Part shown: piece after piece, positions 16,110 to 25,093 of the stretch
Numbering within the stretch: position 1 is the first letter of the stretch
Layout of the letters: every line of letters starts with the position of its first letter
Source of the DNA: Paracoccaceae bacterium
Lineage (GTDB): Bacteria; Pseudomonadota; Alphaproteobacteria; Rhodobacterales; Rhodobacteraceae
DNA length: 34,306 bases
Reading direction: 5' to 3'
Assembly: GCA_026713305.1 (NCBI GenBank)
Contig: JAPOOS010000164.1
Location: 1 to 34,306, forward strand
Translations under genes and position numbers: made by a program
The notes under the pieces: model-generated
Told to the model about the DNA's origin: nothing
What the model saw: only the letters and a program-made list of their open reading frames with translations
The model's database searches: none

Positions 16110-17459
16110 TCAAGAATTCTTCAGACCCACTTCGTCGAGGAATTTCCCAATGCGGGGGTCGCAAAACACGCTGTGGGAAGTCAACGGGCGGAACAGGTCA
16201 ATGCCCTCCAGACTCGTGCACCTGCTGAGCGCCACGTATGTTTGGCCATACGCAAAGGCACGCCTCAGATTGATCGCCATATGATCGAAGGTCTTGCTTT
16301 GGCTCTTGTGGATTGTGATTGCCCAGCAAAGCCGGAATGGAAACTGACTGTACGTGCCTATTCTGACAGGAAGGATCTTTCCCATCTCGACCTGGTACTT
16401 GAAAATCTCCCACACTTGCCTCTTGACGACTGCATGGGGGCCATCCTTGAGACGCACATGCACCTGCTTTGGGGATGAAGTTCCCTGAATGTCGGTCACG
16501 ATCCCCAGAGAGCCGTTGACCCAGCGTCTGTCGGCATCGTTGTGGACCATCATGACCTGGGCGCCTACGCAAAACCGCAGATTTCGCGGCGCCCTTTCGT
16601 TTTCCCTCTTGCACTCGCCCGTAATCGATGCCTTGCTGAGCCAAATCCTGTTCCTTCCGGCAACTTCCCTCAACCGCGCGCCGTTGATGCTGTCCGCATC
16701 CTTGTTCGAGCCGGTTAGGACAACATAGTAGTCCCTTTTGGGAATGTCCGACGAAGGTCTCACTCGCTGGTTCAGCAATTCGAGATCGCGTCTGTCGGAT
16801 ATTCCTTCCCTTATGCGATTGAGCAGCGCCACAAACCGCCCGTCAACCTGTCGGAAGATTCGCGTTAGGTTTATGACCTTGAGCCTGCTGCGCAGATCGC
16901 CGGGACCACTCCTGAAAGCTTCTGCATCGAAGAAATACTGCGAATTGTACCAGGGAGGACCGCTGAAGAACTGCCGCTCATCCTTCGGGACAACCGGCGG
17001 CAGCTGGTACAGGTCGCCGAACATGACGAGGCGAACGCCGCCAAACGGAAGTCCCTGCCTCGGCCCGTGTTTTCGAAGGATCACGTCGATGCAGTCCAGC
17101 AGATCGGCCCGCAGCATCGAAACCTCGTCAATGACGATCGTGTCCAGCTTTTTCATCAAGCGGCGACGGCGGCCGCTCATCCAGCCTGGCGACTGCCTCA
17201 GGGAATCAGGCGTCACGTTGGGACCGAAGCGAAAGAAGCTGTGAATGGTCTGTCCCTCGACGGTTAGGGCCGCCACACCCGTCGGCGCCAGCACCACAGG
17301 CTGTTCCAGGTGATGCTCGCAAAAGTATCTTAGCAGTGTCGACTTGCCCGTGCCGGCGCGGCCGGTCACAAGAACATGCGACGTTCCGTAGTCAAGCTCG
17401 CGGAGCGCCGACTTGAACTCGCTGGTGAGTTCAATGTCGTCCAGTTCCAATTCTGTCAT
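16110..17459 (-). CDS. PIF1-like AAA ATPase/DNA helicase
   Basis: A 449-residue superfamily 1B helicase of the PIF1/RecD-like type. Visible motifs, in order: Walker A GRAGTGKST (33-41), motif Ia LAPTGVAAL (58-66) with the PIF1 QTIHSFF, Walker B VIDEVSM (109-115) and motif III FGDLYQLPPV. The C-terminal UvrD-like part has TIHKSQSKTF and TYVALSRCTSLEGI (motif VI). The length fits the catalytic core with no added nuclease or binding domain. PIF1 enzymes unwind 5' to 3' and often act on G-quadruplexes and stalled forks; bacterial homologues are scattered and often mobile-associated. It stands alone between transposon debris and nhaA, read divergently from nhaA. Confidence 0.88.
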   Translation of the reverse strand: MTELELDDIELTSEFKSALRELDYGTSHVLVTGRAGTGKSTLLRYFCEHHLEQPVVLAPTGVAALTVEGQTIHSFFRFGPNVTPDSLRQSPGWMSGRRRRLMKKLDTIVIDEVSMLRADLLDCIDVILRKHGPRQGLPFGGVRLVMFGDLYQLPPVVPKDERQFFSGPPWYNSQYFFDAEAFRSGPGDLRSRLKVINLTRIFRQVDGRFVALLNRIREGISDRRDLELLNQRVRPSSDIPKRDYYVVLTGSNKDADSINGARLREVAGRNRIWLSKASITGECKRENERAPRNLRFCVGAQVMMVHNDADRRWVNGSLGIVTDIQGTSSPKQVHVRLKDGPHAVVKRQVWEIFKYQVEMGKILPVRIGTYSQFPFRLCWAITIHKSQSKTFDHMAINLRRAFAYGQTYVALSRCTSLEGIDLFRPLTSHSVFCDPRIGKFLDEVGLKNS

Positions 17460-17929
17460 TGCCTATCCAAAATCATGCCTGTCATTGTGCCGTTGCACTC
17501 GCAGGCTGCAGCTTGAGCGTCACTTTCCCGCCCGGAATACAGGCGGGCCAACCCTGACCTACAAACATCCCGCATCGCCACGGCGGGCGCCTCCCGCGGC
17601 CATTGGCGAGCAGGTGCACGGCCGGTCCGGACTGAACATGTTTCCCGCAATTCGTCAACTGGAGTTGAATTGGGACATCGATTGGCAACCATCTTCAAGC
17701 GTTGCGTGTTGGTGGCGATTATTCACCAGCGGGCGCAGCATGCCAAGCAAGTCCTCAATGGCCGGGCTGGAGGAATTGCAACGGGGGGCAAAAATCCGTT
17801 TGGCAAGTCAAGTGCGAACAGTTAATTGGCGCTAGGCAAATGGTGACTTGCGCTGGCGACCGCCGCCGACCTGCGAACGCGTTTCGCCGCAAGACAGCAA
17901 ACGGGCACAAAGACAGGTTGATTGGCGTT
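17460..17929. promoter_or_regulatory. divergent promoter region, helicase / nhaA
   Basis: A 470-base divergent gap that must carry promoters for both genes. The nhaA frame is open back to about 17702, but that part (MRVGGDYSPAG...) is not NhaA-like. A small palindrome, TCAACT-GG-AGTTGA, at 17655-17668 could be an operator; its outer flanks extend the pairing with a bulge. No convincing sigma70 pair was found. Confidence 0.3.
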
Positions 17930-19183
17930 ATGACTTGGACGTTTATTACACGATACTCGATCCTGTTGATCACGGGAGCCTTGATTGCTCTCATCTGGGC
18001 CAACATCAGTCCGGAACATTACCACTCAGTCGTGGAATTCGTGCTCATTGAACACAGCCCGATCGGACATCTGCACATCGACGCATTGGGACACAGTTCT
18101 CGCACCCTGACACTGCACTACCTCGTAAACGACATTCTGATGGCGTTCTTTTTTGCGGTGGCAGGCAAGGAGGTCTGGGAAGCGGTTGCACTGAAGGGTG
18201 GCGCGCTCCGAGGCAAGAAGGCTCTGACTCCTCTGTTTGCAACCGCCGGCGGAATGTTTGGCCCGATCGCCATATACCTCGGGCTGGCTGCAATGTTCGG
18301 GTCCACGACCTACTCGGCCGTCGCAAACGGATGGGCAATACCGACAGCGACGGACATTGCGTTCTCCTACTTGATTGGACGCATGGTTTTTGGCGCTGGT
18401 CACCCCGCGGTCCGCTTCCTGCTGTTGCTGGCCATTGCAGACGATGCCGCCGGATTGCTGATACTTGCAGTGTTCTATCCTTCCGCCGAACTGGCGCCGT
18501 CTTGGCTTCTGCTGTCGCTGGCGGGTGTTCTGGCCATCTACTTCCTGTTCAACTGGCTGCCCCTGCGCTTGGACCGCGGCAATCCCAACAAGCCGGTTTC
18601 GTCAATGGTTTTGAAACGATTCCACTTCTGGCCGTATGCCCTTGCCGGGATAGCCTCGTGGTACGGATTTCAGGAAGCGGGAATTCACCCGGCGCTGGGA
18701 TTGCTGCCCGTCATTCCGATCATTCCCCATGCCGACCGTGACTTTGGGATTATCGTGCCTGAAGACCACCATCCCAAAGATCTGCTGAACGTGATCGAGC
18801 ACCATCTCATCATCCCGGTTGACATCATTCTCTTCTTTTTCGGATTGGCCAACGCCGGCGTCGTCTTCTCGGCATTTGGAATTCCCACGGTGCTGGTGCT
18901 GGCAGGCCTGATTGTCGGAAAGCCGGTGGGCATATTCCTGTTTGGATGGATTGCGGCCAGCGTCTTTCGATTTGGCGTGCCGGAGGGAATGCGCTTGATC
19001 GACATCCTTGTGCTGGGATTCATCGCGGCGATCGGATTCACGGTTTCGCTGTTCGTCGCCTCGGTGGCTTTCGACCCAGGTCCAGTTCAGGATGCAGCCA
19101 AGATGGGAGCGCTGCTGAGTCTCGGCGCGGCGGCAATTTCCATCTATGCCGGCATATTGTTCCGTGTTGAAAAGCAGGAATGA
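17930..19183 (+). CDS. nhaA: Na+/H+ antiporter NhaA
   Basis: An inner-membrane antiporter that exports Na+ (or Li+) in exchange for protons, supporting salt and pH homeostasis. The 417-residue protein has about 12 hydrophobic segments. The key acidic residues are present: D142 in IPTATDIAF and the adjacent pair D171-D172 in LAIADDAAGLLI, matching E. coli D133 and D163/D164. A Lys in IVGKPVGIF corresponds to the conserved K300. The ATG at 17930 was chosen because NhaA-type sequence starts there; a longer frame to 17702 adds 76 unrelated residues. Codon-level features are ordinary. Consistent with a saline habitat, though NhaA is widespread. Confidence 0.92.
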   Translation: MTWTFITRYSILLITGALIALIWANISPEHYHSVVEFVLIEHSPIGHLHIDALGHSSRTLTLHYLVNDILMAFFFAVAGKEVWEAVALKGGALRGKKALTPLFATAGGMFGPIAIYLGLAAMFGSTTYSAVANGWAIPTATDIAFSYLIGRMVFGAGHPAVRFLLLLAIADDAAGLLILAVFYPSAELAPSWLLLSLAGVLAIYFLFNWLPLRLDRGNPNKPVSSMVLKRFHFWPYALAGIASWYGFQEAGIHPALGLLPVIPIIPHADRDFGIIVPEDHHPKDLLNVIEHHLIIPVDIILFFFGLANAGVVFSAFGIPTVLVLAGLIVGKPVGIFLFGWIAASVFRFGVPEGMRLIDILVLGFIAAIGFTVSLFVASVAFDPGPVQDAAKMGALLSLGAAAISIYAGILFRVEKQE

Positions 19184-19237
19184 CCGGCGGATGCCGGCGG
19201 GCCAGCCGACTCTCCGACAGGCCATGACAGGCCGCTG

Positions 19238-20068
19238 ATGAAAAGCGTAGCCGTTGGCGGCCTTCGCTTGGCCAACAACCTGCCGTTTGTTCTGATTGCG
19301 GGCCCTTGCCAGATCGAGAGCGAATCCCATGCGCTGATGGTTGCAGCCCGCCTCAAGGACATTGCCGCGGAGTGCGGCGTCGGCCTGATATTCAAGTCAT
19401 CCTTCGACAAGGCAAATCGCACGTCGGTGAACAGCGCAAGGGGCGCCGGCATGGATGACGGCCTGAAGGCGCTGGAGGCCGTGAAGTCGGCCATCGGCTG
19501 TCCGGTGCTCACCGATGTCCACGAGACATGGCAATGCGAACCGGTGGCAGAGGTGGTGGATGTGCTGCAGATTCCGGCATTCCTGTGCAGACAGACAGAC
19601 TTGATCACGGCTGCCGCCCGCACCGGGCGTGCGCTGAACGTCAAGAAGGGGCAATTCCTGGCGCCCTGGGACATGGCAAATGTCGTTGCGAAGGCCGAGT
19701 CGGCCGGCAACGAGCGCCTCATGTTGTGCGAAAGAGGCTCCTGCTTCGGCTACAACACGCTGGTGACCGACATGCGCAGCCTGCCCGAGCTTGCCGCAAG
19801 CGGCTATCCGGTGGTCATCGATGCAACGCACTCAGTTCAACAACCTGGCGGACGCGGCAGGAGTTCCGGTGGCCAGAGGGAACACGTTCCAACCGTGGCC
19901 AGGGCGGCAGTTGCCGTTGGCGTTGCAGCGGTGTTCATGGAAACCCACGAGGACCCGGACAGGGCGCCAAGCGATGGCCCCAACATGATTCCTCTCGACG
20001 ACCTGACAGATCTTGTTCGCACGCTTGTGGAACTGGACCGGATTGTCAAGGGCCGCTCCGGCAACTGA
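19238..20068 (+). CDS. kdsA: 3-deoxy-D-manno-octulosonate 8-phosphate synthase
   Basis: Condenses phosphoenolpyruvate with arabinose 5-phosphate to make KDO-8-phosphate for the LPS inner core. The 276-residue protein opens with [11 protein letters not shown]. Cys24 sits where metal-dependent KdsA enzymes have Cys and the metal-free E. coli type has Asn. The other expected ligands follow: H198 in [10 protein letters not shown]235 in METHEDPD and D246 in [18 protein letters not shown] and [18 protein letters not shown] are family signatures. It should therefore be a metal-requiring enzyme. It sits 54 bases after nhaA and 6 bases before a phosphohexomutase, so the last two are probably co-transcribed for envelope polysaccharide synthesis. 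Confidence 0.93.
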   Translation: MKSVAVGGLRLANNLPFVLIAGPCQIESESHALMVAARLKDIAAECGVGLIFKSSFDKANRTSVNSARGAGMDDGLKALEAVKSAIGCPVLTDVHETWQCEPVAEVVDVLQIPAFLCRQTDLITAAARTGRALNVKKGQFLAPWDMANVVAKAESAGNERLMLCERGSCFGYNTLVTDMRSLPELAASGYPVVIDATHSVQQPGGRGRSSGGQREHVPTVARAAVAVGVAAVFMETHEDPDRAPSDGPNMIPLDDLTDLVRTLVELDRIVKGRSGN

Positions 20069-20074
20069 ACTGTC

Positions 20075-21583
20075 ATGTCCGTTCAACGCACCGGCGCTCA
20101 AGGACCACACCGCACTGACTGGAGTTCTCTCGCCGACCCGTTTGTCACGCCAACCGGCTTTCGCGACTACGACGCCAGATGGCTGTTTCCGGATGAAGTG
20201 AACCTTGCAGGCGTCAATGCGGTGGGTCTCGCAATCGGCGACTTGATGCTTGACAGAGGCATAAGGCCAACCATTGTCGCCGGTCACGATTTTCGCCGGC
20301 ACTCAATTCCCGTCAGCAACGCTCTCAATCTTGGACTTGTCGAAGCCGGAATCGAAGTTCTCGACATTGGCATGGTTCTGTCGCCCATCGCCTACTTTGC
20401 GCGACTCCACCTGGACGTGCCATCCGTGGCCATGGTTACCGCCTCCCACAATCCCGCCGGTTGGACCGGAATAAAGCTTGGTTTCGAACACCCGCTGACC
20501 TGCGGCAGCGAGGACATGAACGAACTGAGAGACAGGGTTTTCAAGGCGTGTCCCGGACGGCGCCCAGGCGGTGCATACCGGTCGGTCAGCGGCATTCCGG
20601 AGGCCTATCTTTCCGATCTGGCTGACAGCGTCCGCGTCAGTCGCAGGCTCAAGTGCGTGTGCGCAACGGCAAATGGAACCGCCTCCGCCTTTGCTCCCGA
20701 CCTGCTGTCTCGCCTCGGGATGGAGGTCGTCCCCCTTCACACCCAACCGGACCATCGCTTTCCAAACTACAATCCGAACCCCGAAGCCTTGAACATGCTC
20801 CGGGACATGGCAAGTGCAGTGGAGATCTGCGCTGCGGACCTGGCATTCGGTTTCGACGGCGACGGTGACCGGCTGGGTGTTGTGGACAACAGAGGACACA
20901 CGGTCTCGGCGGACAAGCTTGGGCTGTTGCTCGCGCGCTTTCTCGCACGCTCCAACGCTTCAGCCCGGTTCATTGCCGATGTGAAGTCAACTGGACTGTT
21001 CTGGACTGATGAAGTCCTGGGAAACCTTGGCTGCGCGGTCCAGTTTGCCAGAACCGGGCACAGCCACATGAAGCGCATGCTTCGAGACAGCGGAGCGCTT
21101 GCCGGATTTGAGAAATCGGGACATTTCTATTTCTCGGAACCCATTGGTCATGGGTACGATTGTGCCCTGCGAGCCGCCGCACTCGTTTGCCAGCTGCTCG
21201 ACGCTCATCCCGACCGCTCGCTTTCGGACCTGATTGACCAGCTTCCATCGACATGGATCTCTCCGACCATGTCTCCCCACTGCGCCGACGACGCCAAGCA
21301 TGAAGTCATGGCAAGGCTGAACCAGGCGCTTCGTCGATTCGCGCACCAGGGAGGACAGCTTGCGGGCCGCGGCGTTTCCGAAGTGATCGAGGTTGACGGA
21401 ACAAGGCTCATGCTTGAAGACGGCTCATGGGCGCTGGTTCGGGCATCGTCCAACATGCCCAATCTGGTTGTCGTGTGCGAAAGCGCTCGGAGCGAGCGTG
21501 ACCTGCGCAGAATTTTTTCCGCGTTTGACGCGCTGTTGCGCCAGACCGCATCATTTGGCGAATACGATCAGTCGATTGACTAG
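20075..21583 (+). CDS. phosphomannomutase/phosphoglucomutase
   Basis: An alpha-D-phosphohexomutase of 502 residues, interconverting hexose 6- and 1-phosphates for nucleotide-sugar synthesis. The phosphoserine loop is TASHNPAGWTGIK (122-134; Ser124), the Mg2+ loop DGDGDR (261-266) and the sugar-binding loop EKSGHFYF (346-353). A C-terminal phosphate-binding stretch, RASSNMPNLVVVCES, corresponds to the family's RxSNTEP-type motif but is altered. It resembles AlgC/ManB-type PMM/PGM; preference for mannose or glucose cannot be read from sequence. The start is 6 bases after kdsA, which supports a shared transcript and an LPS or exopolysaccharide role. Confidence 0.88.
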   Translation: MSVQRTGAQGPHRTDWSSLADPFVTPTGFRDYDARWLFPDEVNLAGVNAVGLAIGDLMLDRGIRPTIVAGHDFRRHSIPVSNALNLGLVEAGIEVLDIGMVLSPIAYFARLHLDVPSVAMVTASHNPAGWTGIKLGFEHPLTCGSEDMNELRDRVFKACPGRRPGGAYRSVSGIPEAYLSDLADSVRVSRRLKCVCATANGTASAFAPDLLSRLGMEVVPLHTQPDHRFPNYNPNPEALNMLRDMASAVEICAADLAFGFDGDGDRLGVVDNRGHTVSADKLGLLLARFLARSNASARFIADVKSTGLFWTDEVLGNLGCAVQFARTGHSHMKRMLRDSGALAGFEKSGHFYFSEPIGHGYDCALRAAALVCQLLDAHPDRSLSDLIDQLPSTWISPTMSPHCADDAKHEVMARLNQALRRFAHQGGQLAGRGVSEVIEVDGTRLMLEDGSWALVRASSNMPNLVVVCESARSERDLRRIFSAFDALLRQTASFGEYDQSID

Positions 21584-21768
21584 TCACGTTTGCCTCAGCC
21601 GTTGCCATGGTTGCGCATGCTGCGCCGAAGCGGACATCTCCGAGTCGAGGGCAACTGCTCCACAAGGGAGTCCTGGCAGCAGACCCGTGCGCACGGCCAT
21701 TCCGCACTGTCCGCCATGTTGAGGACTGCACAATTCGCTTCCCCCGCAGAAATCCCGCCCGATTTGTG

Positions 21769-21797
21769 TTGACCTGTACATCGGCACTCGCTAGGCT
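21769..21797 (+). promoter_or_regulatory. sigma70 promoter of tRNA-Gln
   Basis: TTGACC (21769-21774), a 17-base spacer and TAGGCT (21792-21797). The match to TTGACA/TATAAT at ideal spacing, 46 bases before the mature tRNA 5' end, fits a stable-RNA promoter. It would place the transcription start near 21804. Confidence 0.6.
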
Positions 21798-21843
21798 TGC
21801 CTTCCAAATGAACTTCGGTTCTGCCTGAAGAATCTGTCAGCAT

Positions 21844-21918
21844 TGGGGTGTAGCCAAGTGGTAAGGCAGCGGTTTTTGGTACCGTGTACCGTAGGTTCGA
21901 ATCCTACCACCCCAGCCA
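21844..21918 (+). tRNA. tRNA-Gln (anticodon TTG)
   Basis: A complete cloverleaf. The acceptor stem TGGGGTG pairs with CACCCCA, the D-arm is AGCCAAGTGGTAAGGC and the anticodon stem GCGGT/ACCGT holds the loop TTTTGGT. That places anticodon TTG at 21876-21878. The T-arm contains GGTTCGAATCC. G73 and CCA are encoded. The T at position 1 is typical of tRNA-Gln. The gene stands alone downstream of the hexomutase with its own promoter. Confidence 0.95.
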
Positions 21919-22290
21919 GTTCAGAGCGTGATCGGCAGAACGTCTCGCCGGAGCCTGCAATCCGGAAAGGAACGCAGGCAACGGTGATTGAAGGCAAATG
22001 GCTGCACAAAGCCCGCTCCGGCACGTCAACAGGGTGTTCGGACATGTCGGTTGCGCGGCGCAGCTTCAAGTCATCCGCAACCGGAATTGAAAAGTGGCGG
22101 ACCGCCTCTGCATTCTCGCAACAACACTTCGGGAATGGCCGCAGTGTCGGCGCCGGTCGGCCGGGATTCGCAGTGGCCATCCCTGCGAAGTTCCTTTGGG
22201 CAAGTCATTTGGCCTCCGAGAGCCGCAAGTTTCCGAATGCAGCGGCTGGTGCATTTTCTCCACATCCCGAAGCTTGAAAGCAGGCATTCA
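21919..22290. other. intergenic region after tRNA-Gln
   Basis: A stretch between the tRNA and the membrane hydroxylase gene. The hydroxylase frame is open back to 21988, but that extension (KANGCTKPAPARQ...) is not like the family. I see no integrase, direct repeat of the tRNA 3' end or other sign of an integrated element. No strong terminator follows the tRNA. Confidence 0.35.
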
Positions 22291-23286
22291 ATGAACGAGA
22301 CAACCTCCCAGTCCAGGCGAAAGAGCGCCTGGCACCACTCGCCGACAACGCCCATCCCGGTTTCTCCAATTCTTGAATGGCCGCCGCGGCCATTGGAGTG
22401 GCTCAAATGGATTTCGGGCTACTGGCTGGCCATCAGTTCCATCACGGTGCTTTTCGTGCTTGCCTGGCTGGTCTACGCGTTTTTTCAGCCCGACACTGAA
22501 GTCATGAAGCAGCTCTCCGCGGGATGGGTGGCACAGATCTGGCTGCGCAATGTGGCGCTGTTGACGCTTGTGGCCGGGAGCCTGCATTGCTGGTTCTACA
22601 TCGTGGCCGGACAGGGAGAAAAGCTCAAGTTCGATCACCGCAAGCTGGCAAAGGGCAGCCGCATCCACACGTTCAGGAACCAGACGCTGGACAACATCTT
22701 CTGGTCCATTGCCAGCGGCGTCTCGTTCTGGACCTTCTACGAGGCAATGTACTTTTGGGCAGCGGCAAATGAAGTCATCCCGACCATTGGTCTGCTGGGC
22801 AACCCGACCTGGTTCGTCGTGTGGATGCTCCTGATACCGGTTTGGTCAAGCTTTCACTTCTACTGGATCCACCGGCTCCTGCATTGGCCGCCGCTGTACA
22901 AGATTGCGCACTCGGTTCACCATCGGAACATCTGTGTTGGACCCTGGTCGGGCATTTCAATGCATCCGGTTGAACACGTGATTTACTTCACGTCCATACT
23001 GATTCACTTCGTCGTGCCGTCGCACCCCGTGCATGTCCTGTTCCACTGCTACATTCAGGGGCTGCATCCGGCGTTCTCGCACTCGGGCTACGAAGCCGTC
23101 CTGGTGCGTGACAAGAAGCGCGTCAATTCCGGCGACTTTTTCCATCAGCTTCATCACCGGTACTTCGAGTGCAACTATGGCACCTCGGAAATGCCTTGGG
23201 ACAAGTTGTTCGGGTCGTTCCATGACGGCAGCGAGGCGTCCACGAAGTCAACGCGCAAGCGGCAACGCAAAATGTATGCCAAGTAG
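22291..23286 (+). CDS. sterol desaturase/fatty acid hydroxylase superfamily protein
   Basis: An integral membrane di-iron oxygenase of 331 residues. The three histidine boxes are present: HRLLH (194-198), HSVHH (207-211) and HQLHHRYFECNYGT (285-298). Four or more hydrophobic segments surround them (about 42-64, 83-106, 133-160, 173-193). The C-terminal tail is short and basic (KSTRKRQRKMYAK). The family hydroxylates or desaturates lipids; the substrate (fatty acid, hopanoid, sterol or carotenoid) is not evident, and no lipid gene is adjacent. The ATG at 22291 was chosen because the family-like sequence starts shortly after it and AGCAGG precedes it. Confidence 0.85.
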   Translation: MNETTSQSRRKSAWHHSPTTPIPVSPILEWPPRPLEWLKWISGYWLAISSITVLFVLAWLVYAFFQPDTEVMKQLSAGWVAQIWLRNVALLTLVAGSLHCWFYIVAGQGEKLKFDHRKLAKGSRIHTFRNQTLDNIFWSIASGVSFWTFYEAMYFWAAANEVIPTIGLLGNPTWFVVWMLLIPVWSSFHFYWIHRLLHWPPLYKIAHSVHHRNICVGPWSGISMHPVEHVIYFTSILIHFVVPSHPVHVLFHCYIQGLHPAFSHSGYEAVLVRDKKRVNSGDFFHQLHHRYFECNYGTSEMPWDKLFGSFHDGSEASTKSTRKRQRKMYAK

Positions 23287-23391
23287 GCGCTGTTGATCAA
23301 ACTGCCTCGCTTGGGGCGCCTGCCAGTTCTCTGGCCAGGCAGTCTCTGCGGTCGGCGTGAACCAAGATGAAGGCAGTGGTTTGACGTTGTG

Positions 23392-23418
23392 TCGCGGCCT
23401 GCATTCGGCAGGCCGCGA
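23392..23418. repeat. 11-bp perfect stem-loop after hydroxylase gene
   Basis: TCGCGGCCTGC-ATTCG-GCAGGCCGCGA, an 11-bp perfect stem with a 5-base loop, about 105 bases past the hydroxylase stop. It is very stable but not followed by a T run. It could be a transcript-end stabiliser, a REP-like element, or a terminator acting without a T tract. Confidence 0.6.
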
Positions 23419-23688
23419 GATGGATTGACCTGTTCCGCAGCGTTCATGGCTCACAGCGGTCATGGGACGCACAAACCCTGATTCGAGGTTTCGAAAGCGA
23501 TTGTTCCCGTCAGGCCGATCGCCAGTTCCTGCACTTGACGCCCAAGCGCTGCGGAAATGCTGTGGCGCGCCGAGGATGCAATCCCGGCGCACCAAGCTTG
23601 TTGGCCAAACGCAAGAACCAGCCAAGCGCCCCACAATTGCGGGGGCCTGCCGAACGGCTGCAACCGCGCCTCGGGCAGATTCAGGATT

Positions 23689-23707
23689 CGAACTGCCGGG
23701 CAGTTCG
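23689..23707. repeat. 8-bp inverted repeat
   Basis: CGAACTGC-CGG-GCAGTTCG forms an 8-bp perfect stem with a 3-base loop in the convergent intergenic region. No T tract follows on either strand. Confidence 0.45.
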
Positions 23708-23736
23708 CAAGCGCTGAATTCCCGCCGGCTGCTACG

Positions 23737-23785
23737 GGCCTGTTCGGCAGGCCACTTGCCTTGAACTGCGCATTGGCAAGTTCAA
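23737..23785. repeat. paired palindromes next to ppk2 3' end
   Basis: GGCCTG-TTCGG-CAGGCC (23737-23753) shares its core with the larger stem at 23392. It is followed by TTGAACT-N11-AGTTCAA (23761-23785), which competes with CTTGCC/GGCAAG (23755-23780). All lie within 60 bases of the ppk2 stop, so they may form the 3' end of its mRNA. Confidence 0.4.
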
Positions 23786-23792
23786 CGGCCGA

Positions 23793-24614
23793 TCATGCGG
23801 ATTGCGGATATCGTGCGGGGACGAATGTCTGGTCCGACATGGGCGGTCGCACATACCCGTAGGCTTCCGACCTTGGCGGAAGTTCGATCGGGGCTGGCGT
23901 CAGGTCCTCATATGGAATCTGAGACAGCAAGTGACTGATGCAATTCAGCCTTGCATGCTTCTTGATGTCGGCGTCGACCACGAACCAAGGGGCCTGCTTG
24001 ATGTCGGTGTGAGCGAAATTCTGGTCTTTCGCCCTGGAGTAGTCCACCCATTTGTTTCGGGATTCGAGATCCATTGGCGACAGCTTCCAGCGCTTGAGCG
24101 GCTCGACAAGACGGCTGGCGAATCTCTTCTCCTGCTCCTCATCCGAGACCGAGAACCAATACTTGACCAACTGAATTCCCGAACGAACCAGCATCCTCTC
24201 GAATTCCGGGCAGGAACGCATGAACTCGCGATACTCCTCGTCGGTGCAAAAGCCCATGACTCGCTCAACACCGGCACGGTTGTACCAACTGCGGTCGAAC
24301 AACACCATTTCACCGGCTGCAGGAAGGTGGGCACAATAGCGCTGGAAATACCACTGCGTCTTTTCTCGCTCGGTTGGCGCCGGCAATGCAGCCACGCGAC
24401 AAATGCGTGGGTTCAGGTACTGGATGATGCGCTTTATTACGCCGCCCTTTCCGGCTGCATCCCGTCCTTCAAAAATGACGACAACCTTGAGATTCCTTTC
24501 CTGTATCCACGCCTGCATCTTGACCAGCTCAACTTGCAGCCGCAGCAGTTCTCGTTCGTACTCCCGCTTGCGGATCTTCTTTCTTTTCTTGCTCTTCGCG
24601 ATGACGTCTGCCAT
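23793..24614 (-). CDS. ppk2: polyphosphate kinase 2 family protein
   Basis: A PPK2-type P-loop kinase of 273 residues that transfers phosphate between polyphosphate and nucleotides (usually NDP to NTP for one-domain class I members). A basic, coiled N-terminus (about 1-40) precedes Walker A GRDAAGKGG (50-58 region). The lid and Walker B area follow with LFDRSWYNRAGVE (about 105-117, D107), EREKTQWYFQRY and KYWFSVSDEEQEKRF. The C-terminal FVVDADIKKHARLNCI matches the family's W-x-V-x-x-D-x-K-x-x-R-x-N motif. The length fits a single-domain enzyme. AAAGGAT lies just before the ATG. Nucleotide preference cannot be told from sequence. Confidence 0.92.
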   Translation of the reverse strand: MADVIAKSKKRKKIRKREYERELLRLQVELVKMQAWIQERNLKVVVIFEGRDAAGKGGVIKRIIQYLNPRICRVAALPAPTEREKTQWYFQRYCAHLPAAGEMVLFDRSWYNRAGVERVMGFCTDEEYREFMRSCPEFERMLVRSGIQLVKYWFSVSDEEQEKRFASRLVEPLKRWKLSPMDLESRNKWVDYSRAKDQNFAHTDIKQAPWFVVDADIKKHARLNCISHLLSQIPYEDLTPAPIELPPRSEAYGYVRPPMSDQTFVPARYPQSA

Positions 24615-25093
24615 AAATCCTTTCCCATGCTTCCAAATCGACCAATGGGCCTCTTTCTCACAAGACTGTCATCCTAATGCATTTCGCATTGCATGCAATG
24701 CGAACGGTTGCCGCCGAGTGAAAATCTTCTCTCCCGCCGCCTTGCTGCTCGTCAAGACCGATAATGTACCTGCGGAGCTCGGAATCGGACAGCGCACGCT
24801 TCCTTCAGGCAGTTCCTGCAGCGCCCCTCGGAGCGCCGGATGCTCGAAGAAGCCAATTGCAATCATTCCGTCGGGCTGATCCCAGCCGGACGCAGCACGG
24901 GACCAGGCCAGCATTCCTGTCCGAAACTTGATGCCTGCAGAGCCTTGGCCGGTCCGCAGGTCGCGCATCAGGGCGCTCATGCCAAAGCGCCTTGGTCCCG
25001 ACTCGTGGTTGCATTCCGCCTGTTCGCGGATTCAGCAACTGCCGGGAGCGGCATGGAGAATCCTGACTTCGGGGGCAATCGGTCTTGATTCAG
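24615..25093. other. intergenic region upstream of ppk2
   Basis: This stretch must carry the ppk2 promoter. A 103-codon minus-strand frame (24669-24980) lies in the same direction 54 bases upstream of ppk2, and some of it (GMIAIGFFEHPALRGALQEL) is protein-like. I recognise no family and see no ribosome binding site, so I do not call it. Confidence 0.3.

Larger units (their letters stand above)
23287..23792. other. convergent intergenic region with palindromes
   Basis: No gene is supported between the convergent hydroxylase and ppk2 genes. It holds several short palindromes, listed separately, and the 9-mer TTCGGCAGG or its complement three times (near 23404, 23645 and 23743). Those shared cores suggest a small repeated palindromic element rather than random hairpins. 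Confidence 0.4.

Noticed and set aside
18602..19330. 242-codon minus-strand frame across the nhaA/kdsA junction
   Set aside because: It is antisense to nhaA and its product is composition-biased without a recognisable domain.
21919..22290. Integration site downstream of tRNA-Gln
   Set aside because: No integrase and no repeat of the tRNA 3' end were found in the window, so no island boundary is claimed.
24669..24980. 103-codon minus-strand frame upstream of ppk2
   Set aside because: Same direction and close spacing, but no ribosome binding site, no recognised family and part of the product looks random. Left uncalled.
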